In this document: positions 1 to 6,606 of the stretch, in pieces | Layout: each line of letters starts with the position of its first letter | How positions within the stretch are numbered: the stretch's first letter is position 1 | Assembly: GCA_937895775.1 (NCBI GenBank) | Contig: CALBLD010000051.1 | Location: forward strand, 1-11,636 | Source of the DNA: an uncultured Clostridia bacterium | GTDB lineage: Bacteria; Bacillota; Clostridia; Oscillospirales; CAG-272 | Length of the DNA: 11,636 nucleotides | Reading direction: 5' to 3' | The notes under the pieces: generated by a model | What the model was told of the DNA's origin: nothing | Database searches by the model: none | Seen by the model: only the letters and a program-made list of their open reading frames with translations | Made by a program: the position numbers and the translations under genes

Positions 1-87
1 CAGATTCCATGAAAACAGTGTCAGCAGAGTTGATGCGGCAACAAGCACCGACAGCAGAATTTTCAGCGTTTTTCTTGTGTTCTTCAT
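1..87 (-). CDS. Partial exported protein, N-terminal 29 codons only
   Basis: The reverse strand opens with ATG at 87-85, preceded by a GAGAGGAG Shine-Dalgarno sequence about 7 bases upstream, and stays open to the window edge. The 29 visible residues start MKNTRKTLK, followed by a hydrophobic run of about 16 residues (ILLSVLVAASTLLTLF). This is the shape of a signal peptide or N-terminal membrane anchor, with a basic n-region and a Leu/Val/Ala h-region. No lipobox cysteine or cleavage site is reached before the edge. The mature protein lies outside the window, so its function cannot be named. It is transcribed divergently from the ABC exporter genes and has its own promoter at 151-123. Confidence 0.72.
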   Translation of the reverse strand, partial: MKNTRKTLKILLSVLVAASTLLTLFSWNL

Positions 88-122
88 TATGCTTCTCCTC
101 TCAAGCAAATAAAATATTGGAC

Positions 123-151
123 ATTATATCACACTATAACCCGAAAATCAA
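123..151 (-). promoter_or_regulatory. σA-type promoter for the leftward signal-peptide gene
   Basis: On the reverse strand, TTGATT (151-146) is followed by a 17-base spacer and a perfect TATAAT (128-123). TG lies one base before the -10 box, an extended -10. The expected transcription start is near 116, giving a leader of about 30 bases before the ATG at 87. Confidence 0.65.
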
Positions 152-168
152 TAGTTATTTTTGATTTT

Positions 169-195
169 CGTCAAAAAACCGAAATTTTTTTGACG
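169..195. repeat. 10-bp perfect inverted repeat between divergent promoters
   Basis: CGTCAAAAAA (169-178) and TTTTTTGACG (186-195) are perfect reverse complements separated by 7 bases. The dyad lies just upstream of the leftward -35 box (151-146) and about 45 bases upstream of the rightward -35 box (241). It could be a regulator-binding site acting on either gene. A terminator role is less likely because no gene ends here. Confidence 0.4.
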
Positions 196-240
196 TGCCG
201 ACAGTATATGCGGTTTTACCGACCATGTGCGGGATTTTTA

Positions 241-269
241 TTGACATTTTTCGCTTTTGGTAGTATAAT
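241..269 (+). promoter_or_regulatory. Consensus σA promoter for the ABC exporter operon
   Basis: TTGACA (241-246), a 17-base spacer and TATAAT (264-269) match the vegetative consensus at all twelve positions. The predicted start near 276 gives a leader of about 33 bases before the TTG start codon at 309. Such a promoter implies strong basal expression unless repressed. Confidence 0.85.
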
Positions 270-308
270 AAGAACTAATGCGCAATAAACGGTCAGGGAG
301 ATGATTAT

Positions 309-2099
309 TTGATTTTCGGAAAATATATCAACAAATACTATCTGCGCTATGCACCGACAATGCTTCTCGGAATAATCGCACTTGTTCTGGTTGATTATTT
401 CCAGCTTAAACTACCCGAGTTTTACCGTATAATTATCAACGGACTCGGCGGTGCCGATGTCGTTATTGACGGCAAAATACTTCCTTTTAATGTGGAGCTT
501 CTTCTTGACCATGTCTGCCTGCCGCTCATTGTAACCATAGTTGTCATGGTCGTCGGCAGATTTTTGTGGCGTGTCTGCTTTTTCGGATCGGCGATAGCCG
601 TCGAGACCGATCTGCGCAGTAAGATGTTCGATCACAGCAGAAAACTTTCGGCTTCATATTATCAGAAGAACAAGGTCGGCGGACTTATGAGTCTGTATAC
701 CAACGATCTTGAGACAATACAGGAATGTTTCGGCGACGGTGTGCTGATGTTTTTCGACGCACTGCTCCTCGGCGTGCTTGCTTTCGTGAAGATGTGGCGG
801 ATGAATATTCTGCTGACCTGTCTTTCGATGATCCCGATGATATTTATGTTCGTTATCGGTAATATAATAGGAAAGAGCATGACAAAGAAGTGGGAAAAAC
901 GTCAGGAGGCGTTTTCGGATCTGTCCGACTTTTCGCAGGAGAGCTTTTCGGGAATTGCCGTCATAAAGGCGTTTGTCAAGGAGGCAAAGGAACTCGGAGC
1001 TTTCAGAACACTGAACCGCAAAAACGAGGACGCAAATGTCGCCTATACGAAAATATCGGTGATACTTGATGTCATGATTACGCTGGCGATAGAGTCGGTT
1101 ATCTGCGTCATAATCGGTTACGGCGGTTATGTTGTCTATACCGGCGGCTTTGATGCAGGTCAGCTCATAGAGTATATAGGATATTTTTCTTCCATAGTCT
1201 GGCCGGTCATGGCGATCGCAATGCTTATCGAAAAGACATCGCGCGGAAAAGCGTCGCTGTCGCGTATCAGCGAACTGCTTGATTCAAAGATCGATGTGTG
1301 TGACCGCGCGGGAGTTACCGATCCCGGTCCGATAAAAGGCGATATCGAATTCAGACACCTTTCGTTCAGATACCCGGACGGAGAATTTGACGTTTTGTCG
1401 GATGTAAACTTTAAAATAAACGCCGGAGAATTTGTCGGAATAGTCGGCAAGACCGGTTGCGGAAAGACAACGATAGTCGATCTTATACTGCGTACATACA
1501 ATGTTGCCGACGGCTGTATTTTCATTGACGGTCATGATGTGAACGATATCCCGATAACCGCGGCGCGCGCCGCCTGCGCATACGTTCCGCAGGACAACTT
1601 CCTTTTTTCGGAATCGATAAAACGCAATATTGCGTTCGCAAAGGGAGATGCCGATATCGCGGAGGTCGAAAAATACGCACGTCTTGCCGATATTCATGAT
1701 AACATATCCGGGTTTTCACAGCAGTATGAAACCGTTCTCGGCGAACGCGGCGTAACCGTTTCGGGCGGGCAGAAACAGCGTATATCGATAGCCCGCGCAC
1801 TGCTGAAAAATGCTCCGATACTCATACTTGACGATTCGGTATCGGCGGTCGATACCAAGACCGAAAAGGTTATCCTTGAAAATCTTGCAAAAAGCCGTGT
1901 CGGAATGACAACGATACTTATCGCGCACCGTATATCAACAGTCGAGGATGCCGATAAAATCATATTTATCGATGACGGAAAGGTGATCGCCGTCGGAAAG
2001 CACAGCGAGCTTTACGCAGACTGTGAGGAGTACCGCAGGGCGGTCGATCTTCAGAAACTTGAAAACGACAGTGACGAGGGAGGGAACCGGAATGTATAA
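309..2099 (+). CDS. Heterodimeric ABC exporter subunit, degenerate-site half (BmrC/YheI-like)
   Basis: This 596-aa half-transporter has an N-terminal six-helix exporter membrane domain (about residues 1-325) and a C-terminal ATPase domain. The ATPase motifs are Walker A GKTGCGKT (380-387), Q-loop Gln428, signature SGGQ (485-488), Walker B ILILDD (504-509) and H-loop His540. The catalytic glutamate after Walker B is Asp509. This is the hallmark of the BmrC, LmrC and TM287 half of heterodimeric exporters, whose own Walker site hydrolyses ATP poorly. The next gene supplies the partner. The start is TTG at 309: an in-frame TAA at 276 excludes anything upstream, and GGGAG (296-300) is correctly placed. 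Known relatives export drugs or lipids across the cell membrane; the substrate here cannot be read from sequence. Confidence 0.93.
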   Translation: MIFGKYINKYYLRYAPTMLLGIIALVLVDYFQLKLPEFYRIIINGLGGADVVIDGKILPFNVELLLDHVCLPLIVTIVVMVVGRFLWRVCFFGSAIAVETDLRSKMFDHSRKLSASYYQKNKVGGLMSLYTNDLETIQECFGDGVLMFFDALLLGVLAFVKMWRMNILLTCLSMIPMIFMFVIGNIIGKSMTKKWEKRQEAFSDLSDFSQESFSGIAVIKAFVKEAKELGAFRTLNRKNEDANVAYTKISVILDVMITLAIESVICVIIGYGGYVVYTGGFDAGQLIEYIGYFSSIVWPVMAIAMLIEKTSRGKASLSRISELLDSKIDVCDRAGVTDPGPIKGDIEFRHLSFRYPDGEFDVLSDVNFKINAGEFVGIVGKTGCGKTTIVDLILRTYNVADGCIFIDGHDVNDIPITAARAACAYVPQDNFLFSESIKRNIAFAKGDADIAEVEKYARLADIHDNISGFSQQYETVLGERGVTVSGGQKQRISIARALLKNAPILILDDSVSAVDTKTEKVILENLAKSRVGMTTILIAHRISTVEDADKIIFIDDGKVIAVGKHSELYADCEEYRRAVDLQKLENDSDEGGNRNV

Positions 2100-3975
2100 T
2101 TACTACCCGCTTATTCTCGTGGGTTCGATCATAGGAGCGATCTCGCTTGTTCTCGTTCTCGCCTATGGCTTTGTCAAGGATAAAAAGCAGTCGATGGGTT
2201 TTGACCGCAACATGAAGGACAGCGAGATCACAAGACGACTGCTTGTCTATGCAAAGCCGTATGCATGGCGTTTTGCCGCGATCGGAATGCTTATGATTTT
2301 TTCGATCGCATACGACATCGTCTCGCCTATAATCATCGGTCAGATGGAAAAGGCACTTACCGACGGAAAGGATATATCTTTCCTTTACTTTTCGGTCGCA
2401 ATATATGCGTCGATCGTGATCTTTTCGCTCGTATGTACATATATTCAGGCGATAATTCTCCAGAAAACCGGTCAGCAGATTGTGTCGGGGATCAGAGAGG
2501 ATCTGTTTGTTCATATCGAATCGCTATCCCACGATCAGCTCAGCAAGATCCCGGTCGGAAAGCTTGTCACACGTGTTACGAATGACACGAATGCAATATC
2601 GATGATGTTTACGAACCTGCTCGTGAACCTGTGCAAGAATGTTTTCGTAATTATCGGCATTTTCGTCGCAATGCTCTGTCTGAACTATGAGCTTACGCTG
2701 ATGGTACTCTGCTTTGTCCCGTTCATAGTTCTGTTTACCGTTATATTCAGAAAATTTTCACGTCGCGCATACCGCAAGGTCAAGGATCGCACCACAGATA
2801 TAAACACATATCTGTCCGAAAATCTGTCGGGAATAAAGATCACGCAGATTTTCAACCGCGAGGACGCAAAGATGGCTGAATTTGCCGAGAAGAGCAGTGC
2901 TCTCGGCAAAGCAAAAAAACAGCAGATATTCATTTTCGGGGTATTCAGACCGCTTGTTTATATGCTGTATATCAGCTCGGTACTTTGCCTGTTTTATCTC
3001 AGCGGCAAGGGATATATCGACAAAACGACTTTTCTCGGACAGACGATAGACGCGGCAACCGTAATTACATTCTATATGTATATATCCAAATTCTTTACAC
3101 CGATACAGAGCCTCGCCGAACAGTTCAGCTGGCTGCAATCGGCGTTTGCGTCGGCGGAAAAGGTGTTCTCGGTAATGGGCGAAAAGCCGTCAATGACCGA
3201 CGCGCCGGATGCGATCGAACTTGACAGCGTCAGAGGAGAGATAGAATTCCGCGATGTCTGGTTTGCATATAAGGAAGGCGAATGGGTACTCAAAGGGGTG
3301 TCGTTCCATGTCATGCCGCATGAAACGGTCGCCTTCGTCGGATCGACCGGGTCGGGAAAGACCACGATACTGTCGCTGATATGCAGAAATTACGAGTTTC
3401 AGAAGGGCGAGATACTCATTGACGGAATTGATATAAGAAAGATCAGCACCGCCTCGCTGAGAAGACATTTCGGTCAGATGCTGCAGGATGTTTTCCTCTT
3501 TTCCGGAACGATACGAAGCAATATACTGCTCCGCAAGGAAGATGTATCTGATGATGAGATCATGCAGGCGTGCAGATATGTCAATGCCGATCGGTTCATA
3601 TCGAGACTGGATCACGGTCTTGACGAGCCTGTCGGTGAGAGAGGCAATAACTTCTCGGCAGGGCAGCGTCAGCTTCTCTCGTTTGCGCGCGCGATTATCC
3701 ATAAGCCGTCGGTGATGATACTTGACGAAGCGACCGCAAATATCGATACCGAGACCGAACTGCTGATACAGGACAGCCTCACGCGTATGAGAAATATCGG
3801 AACGATGCTGGTAGTTGCGCACAGATTGTCAACGATAAGAAACGCCGATAAAATTATCGTCCTGTCGCACGGCAGGATTATCGAGCAGGGAAGTCACGAA
3901 GAACTTCTTGCGGCGGGCGGCAAATATTATCAGCTCTATACTCTTCAGTACCGCAGGGAAGAACTGGGTGCCTGA
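2092..3975 (+). CDS. Heterodimeric ABC exporter subunit, catalytic half (BmrD/YheH-like)
   Basis: This 627-aa partner of the preceding gene has a six-helix exporter domain plus ATPase domain. Motifs are Walker A GSTGSGKT (417-424), Q-loop Gln465, signature FSAGQ (521-525), Walker B with intact catalytic Glu546 (LDEA), and H-loop His577. Its deviant SAGQ signature faces the Asp509 site of the partner, and its intact Walker site faces the partner's SGGQ, so the dimer has one degenerate and one competent ATP site. I place the start at ATG 2092, which has GAGGGAGG about 8 bases upstream and overlaps the previous stop by 8 bases (ATGTATAA). This implies translational coupling. An in-frame ATG at 2023 lacks a ribosome site. 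Residues 6-28 form an extra hydrophobic helix ahead of the usual six. Confidence 0.93.
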   Translation: MYNYYPLILVGSIIGAISLVLVLAYGFVKDKKQSMGFDRNMKDSEITRRLLVYAKPYAWRFAAIGMLMIFSIAYDIVSPIIIGQMEKALTDGKDISFLYFSVAIYASIVIFSLVCTYIQAIILQKTGQQIVSGIREDLFVHIESLSHDQLSKIPVGKLVTRVTNDTNAISMMFTNLLVNLCKNVFVIIGIFVAMLCLNYELTLMVLCFVPFIVLFTVIFRKFSRRAYRKVKDRTTDINTYLSENLSGIKITQIFNREDAKMAEFAEKSSALGKAKKQQIFIFGVFRPLVYMLYISSVLCLFYLSGKGYIDKTTFLGQTIDAATVITFYMYISKFFTPIQSLAEQFSWLQSAFASAEKVFSVMGEKPSMTDAPDAIELDSVRGEIEFRDVWFAYKEGEWVLKGVSFHVMPHETVAFVGSTGSGKTTILSLICRNYEFQKGEILIDGIDIRKISTASLRRHFGQMLQDVFLFSGTIRSNILLRKEDVSDDEIMQACRYVNADRFISRLDHGLDEPVGERGNNFSAGQRQLLSFARAIIHKPSVMILDEATANIDTETELLIQDSLTRMRNIGTMLVVAHRLSTIRNADKIIVLSHGRIIEQGSHEELLAAGGKYYQLYTLQYRREELGA

Positions 3976-3985
3976 TACGAGGCAA

Positions 3986-4020
3986 AAGCGGGATCGTCGG
4001 ATTTTCCGACGGTCCCGCTT
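3986..4020. terminator. Bidirectional intrinsic terminator between converging genes
   Basis: Arms at 3986-4001 and 4005-4020 pair over 16 positions, with one U·G or mismatch position (3994/4012) and a 3-base loop. On the reverse strand the stem is followed by a T4 run, ending the leftward ECF gene's transcript only if read in the opposite sense. On the forward strand the trailing sequence is only moderately T-rich. The hairpin sits between the stop at 3975 and the converging stop at 4043, so it probably serves both genes. Confidence 0.75.
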
Positions 4021-4042
4021 CTTATGTTAAACGGTATTCGTT

Positions 4043-5668
4043 TTATTTTTCAACACTCATCCAACAACCTTCCGCACCAATACCGTCGGCGGGAGGCGTC
4101 AATACGCCTTTTTCAATAAGACATTCGACAACCGCGTCAAGGACGGGCAGACTTGCAAGGTTATTTGCCAGTCTCCATTCTCCGAGAAGATAGTCGGGAA
4201 CGGATTTTTTGATAAGTTCCGCAATTTTTGCCGCAACAATCCCGGCGTCTGCATCGAAATATCCGTTCTGCAAAGCATTACTGATATCAAACAGCCTGTC
4301 TCTGTCGGAAAGTGCATTTACAAGAATCTTGGTATAAAGCATACTACCGTCACGGTACAAATATCCGCACTCAACAGCTTTCGCCGCATGCTCTTTTTCT
4401 TTTTCGGAAAGCGATGTAATATCAAGACCGTCAATGGCACGGAGTGCAAGCTGAATCTGAACATCATTAGACACATTGAGTCCGCAGCTGAAGTGCTTTT
4501 TAATGCGTGTAATGTAGATATTGTCAAGATGAACATCAGAGAAGCCGCACACATTCTGTGCGTCAACGCCGTCCCAACCGCCGCCGTAATACCTGCCGTT
4601 ATCCACATATCCGAACACGCTGAACGGACGATCCGTTGTCTTGATTCCGGCAAAATGATTTTTCTTCAGAGCACACTCAACACAACAGGAGAATGTATCC
4701 GAAATATGAAATATCTGCTGCCAAAGAATAAGATTCATATCGACTTTCTTGTTCAGATACGGGAAAGAAAGATATTCGGCTTTATGTTTTTCAATGTAGT
4801 CGGTTATGGTTTCGCAGATTTTTGGTAATTGCTCTTTGTAAATTGTATTGGCACTTTCAAACACATCCTTGTCAAGCAATATGAAATTAAGCGCGTATTT
4901 GCCGTTTTCCAGACGGCGAAGTAAACCGTACCTGCCGTTTTCTCCTTTGCGGAGAATTTCAAGTTCTTCTTCAACATAAATTGTGGGAACATTCAGTTTC
5001 TTCGCAATTTCGGAAGCACTCATCGGCTTCTTGCGGCAAAGCCATACGATATGCTTTGAGAACATTCTCGTACATACGTTACGGGGATCTCCCCATGCAG
5101 GATTGCCCGTTCCCCAGATCACGTAATCAATTTTATCAAGTGCTAAGGGTTTGTTATAAGTTTCTCCCATTTCGTCTACCTCACTTTTAATCTTTTGTCT
5201 TGCCGAAAAGAGCCTTTGCCGAACGGCTCCTTCACTTGTTCCCTGCGCCTTGGCTATCTGAGCAGTGGAAAGACCGTCTATGTAGAACATTATCATTACT
5301 TCACGATGCGCCTTTGTTAAAAAAGCAATTCTGCGGTATACGGAAGTTAATAATTCTTCGGTATCATCCGAAGTGTCCTCTTCCGCGACACCGGATAAGA
5401 TTTCTTCCGGGTCGCCTTCACAGACGGCTTCCGCGTGTTTTCTTCGATTGTTTGCAAAGTCTGCATAAATGTTGCGCGCCACTCTCCAGATAAACGGATA
5501 TACACTTTCGATCTCTCCGTCGCTGTGTGCGTTTTTTACGAGAGCATAGATAATATCGGAACACAGTTCCTCTGCCTCGTAACTGTCATTTGTTCTTGCA
5601 TAACAAAAGCCAAACAGCTTATCAAGCAAGTTGTCGTCAAAAAAATTCAGCAAGTCATTTTTTTTCAT
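4043..5668 (-). CDS. ECF-type sigma factor fused to a winged-helix and a large uncharacterised C-terminal region
   Basis: The N-terminal 165 residues of this 541-aa protein are a sigma-70 (ECF) factor. Region 2 is at about 14-78, with FCYARTNDSYEAEELCSDI and FIWRVARNIY. Region 4 is at about 105-165, with a helix-turn-helix around LSTAQIAKAQGTSEGAVRQRL. Ordinary ECF factors end near 180 aa. Here a winged-helix-like segment follows (about 202-265; SASEIAKKLNVP then LRRLENGKYALNF). A further 275 residues match nothing I can name; they contain a short Gly/Tyr-rich stretch and a second possible wing (GYLYRDGSMLYTKI). No membrane helix is evident, so it is probably cytoplasmic, and no anti-sigma gene adjoins it. 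I chose ATG 5668 because GGAG lies 6 bases upstream. GTG at 5701 has no properly spaced ribosome site and adds 11 residues. Codons 2-4 are an A8 run. Confidence 0.85.
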   Translation of the reverse strand: MKKNDLLNFFDDNLLDKLFGFCYARTNDSYEAEELCSDIIYALVKNAHSDGEIESVYPFIWRVARNIYADFANNRRKHAEAVCEGDPEEILSGVAEEDTSDDTEELLTSVYRRIAFLTKAHREVMIMFYIDGLSTAQIAKAQGTSEGAVRQRLFSARQKIKSEVDEMGETYNKPLALDKIDYVIWGTGNPAWGDPRNVCTRMFSKHIVWLCRKKPMSASEIAKKLNVPTIYVEEELEILRKGENGRYGLLRRLENGKYALNFILLDKDVFESANTIYKEQLPKICETITDYIEKHKAEYLSFPYLNKKVDMNLILWQQIFHISDTFSCCVECALKKNHFAGIKTTDRPFSVFGYVDNGRYYGGGWDGVDAQNVCGFSDVHLDNIYITRIKKHFSCGLNVSNDVQIQLALRAIDGLDITSLSEKEKEHAAKAVECGYLYRDGSMLYTKILVNALSDRDRLFDISNALQNGYFDADAGIVAAKIAELIKKSVPDYLLGEWRLANNLASLPVLDAVVECLIEKGVLTPPADGIGAEGCWMSVEK

Positions 5669-5706
5669 TTGTTTCTCCAAGCGATTGATCAATGCTTTCA
5701 CCTATA

Positions 5707-5732
5707 TAGTCGCTACATTTATGAAAATGTTA
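5707..5732 (-). promoter_or_regulatory. Candidate ECF-type promoter for the large sigma gene
   Basis: On the reverse strand TAACA (5732-5728) is followed after 15 bases by CGACTA (5712-5707). This resembles the AAC/CGTC pattern of ECF promoters. A perfect 6-bp dyad, ACATTT/AAATGT (5715-5720 and 5725-5730), lies between the boxes. The placement, about 40 bases before the ATG at 5668, would suit autoregulation, but the match is short and could be chance. Confidence 0.3.
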
Positions 5733-5747
5733 GGTAAGATCAAAAAT

Positions 5748-5776
5748 ATTATATCATAAATTTACGAATCAGTCTA
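5748..5776 (-). promoter_or_regulatory. σA-type promoter for the large sigma gene
   Basis: On the reverse strand TAGACT (5776-5771), a 17-base spacer and TATAAT (5753-5748) with an extended TG one base upstream make a good vegetative promoter. Transcription would start near 5741, giving a leader of about 73 bases that would include the candidate ECF promoter. Confidence 0.65.
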
Positions 5777-5790
5777 TAACAACGAAAACT

Positions 5791-5830
5791 CTGCGAAAGG
5801 CGGGGCGCAGGATTACAACGGTCGACGGTT
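5791..5830. repeat. Short dyads between the divergent sigma promoters
   Basis: CTGCG/CGCAG (5791-5795 and 5806-5810) forms a 5-bp inverted repeat. AACGGTCGACGGTT (5817-5830) is a 14-base palindrome broken at two positions around GTCGAC. Both lie in the 71-base gap between the leftward and rightward -35 boxes, where an operator shared by the two sigma genes could sit. No known operator was recognised. Confidence 0.22.
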
Positions 5831-5847
5831 ATGATTTGCGGCAGGTG

Positions 5848-5876
5848 TTGACAGGCGAAAAAAAGTGTGGTAAAAT
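5848..5876 (+). promoter_or_regulatory. σA-type promoter for the small ECF sigma operon
   Basis: TTGACA (5848-5853), a 17-base spacer and TAAAAT (5871-5876) with an extended TG at the -10 box form a strong vegetative promoter. Its transcript would have a leader of about 185 bases before the ATG at 6070. Confidence 0.72.
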
Positions 5877-5905
5877 AAACCTGTATACTTTTTTCGACCG
5901 GAAAA

Positions 5906-5929
5906 GCCCGAAAAACGGACAAATCGGGC
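5906..5929 (+). other. Hairpin in the long leader of the sigma operon
   Basis: GCCCGA (5906-5911) and TCGGGC (5924-5929) can pair as a 6-bp stem with a 12-base loop, followed by A/T-rich sequence. It would form only in transcripts from the 5848 promoter and might attenuate read-through. The tail is mixed A and T rather than a clean T run, so a terminator call is weak. Confidence 0.3.
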
Positions 5930-5993
5930 AATTAAAAAATTTTATAAAAATTTTTTAAAAAAGTGTCACACATGACCGACTTGTCTCGTCTTA
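5930..5993 (+). promoter_or_regulatory. Candidate autoregulated ECF promoter with AT-rich UP element
   Basis: TGTCACA (5964-5970) and CGTCTTA (5987-5993) are 16 bases apart. The spacing and the CGTC -10 core fit ECF promoters. Immediately upstream, 5930-5963 is almost pure A/T with alternating A and T runs, as in an UP element for the RNA polymerase alpha subunit. The start would be near 6000, giving a leader of about 70 bases before the sigma ATG at 6070. ECF factors commonly transcribe their own operon, which is why I assign it to the downstream sigma factor. The TCACACA/TGTGTGA dyad (5966-5972, 5995-6001) overlaps it. Confidence 0.5.
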
Positions 5994-6069
5994 TTGTGTG
6001 AGTCGGAAAATGGCATCATCCCGTGCGGATTGCCGCAGGTCTATCAAACTATGAAAGGACGTTCTAAAA

Positions 6070-6606
6070 ATGCAGATTACCGTATCTCCGGACGGGGTAC
6101 ACAAGGGAACTGTCTTTGACAGGATCTTCAATGATTACCACCGTCAGATGGAATATGTTGCGTTTTCGGTTCTGCAAAACCGACAGGATGCCGAGGACGC
6201 CGTTCAGGAAGCGTTCATATCGCTGTCGAATCATATCGAACTCCTTTCGCAGATGGAGGAATTCCGGATCTATTATTATGTGACCGAGACCGCCCGTCAT
6301 AAGGCGATAGATATGCTCAGAAGCAGAAAAAGCAACCTGATTTATGACGACGCATTTGATCTTATCTCCCCGGACGGCGATTTTACCGAGAAGATCGCGG
6401 CAAAGGACAGTGCGCAGAGAATGGTGACATATATAAAACAGCTCCCCGAAAAATACAGAGACGTGCTTGCGCTCTGCTATGTAAACGGACTCAATGCAAA
6501 CGAAATAGCCGAAATAGTCGGCAGATCGCCGTCTACCGTCCGCAAACAGATCGAGCGCGGCAGAACGATATTACTCAAAAGATGGAAGGAGAACAACGAT
6601 GGCTAA
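6070..6606 (+). CDS. ECF sigma factor (sigma-70 family)
   Basis: At 178 aa this has the usual ECF length and two-domain layout. Region 2 covers about residues 15-88, with DAEDAVQEAFISL at 40-52 and a YYVTETARHKAIDMLR segment. Region 4 covers about 120-173, starting LPEKYRDVLALCY, with a helix-turn-helix around NANEIAEIVGRSPSTVRKQI. It should direct RNA polymerase to a small regulon in response to an envelope signal. AAAGGA lies about 10 bases before the ATG. The stop overlaps the next start by 8 bases, so the pair is coupled, as expected for a sigma factor and its anti-sigma partner. It has a σA-type and a likely self-dependent promoter. The signal and regulon are unknown. Confidence 0.92.
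   Translation: MQITVSPDGVHKGTVFDRIFNDYHRQMEYVAFSVLQNRQDAEDAVQEAFISLSNHIELLSQMEEFRIYYYVTETARHKAIDMLRSRKSNLIYDDAFDLISPDGDFTEKIAAKDSAQRMVTYIKQLPEKYRDVLALCYVNGLNANEIAEIVGRSPSTVRKQIERGRTILLKRWKENNDG

Noticed and set aside
301..311. ATG at 301 as start of the first ABC subunit
   Set aside because: It reads ATG ATT ATT TGA and stops after three codons. TTG 309 is the only start in the transporter frame below the TAA at 276.
2023..2091. In-frame ATG at 2023 for the second ABC subunit
   Set aside because: It would overlap the first subunit by 77 bases and has no ribosome site. ATG 2092 has GAGGGAGG and an 8-base stop/start overlap.
3190..3822. Long open frames antisense to the ABC and other genes, such as the 210-codon one here
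   Set aside because: They have no family resemblance and lie opposite well-supported coding sequence. They come from codon bias on the coding strand.
5669..5701. GTG at 5701 as start of the large sigma factor
   Set aside because: The AGG directly before it is too close to serve as a ribosome site, while ATG 5668 has GGAG at good distance. Starting there also conflicts with the candidate proximal promoter.
5972..6001. Nine-codon upstream ORF (MTDLSRLIV)
   Set aside because: It has no ribosome site, lies within the candidate promoter, and would be absent from transcripts starting near 6000.
5966..6006. Interleaved inverted repeats (TCACACA/TGTGTGA and CCGACT/AGTCGG) as a pseudoknot or riboswitch
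   Set aside because: The stems are 5-7 bp, match no riboswitch class I know, and overlap boxes better explained as an ECF promoter.
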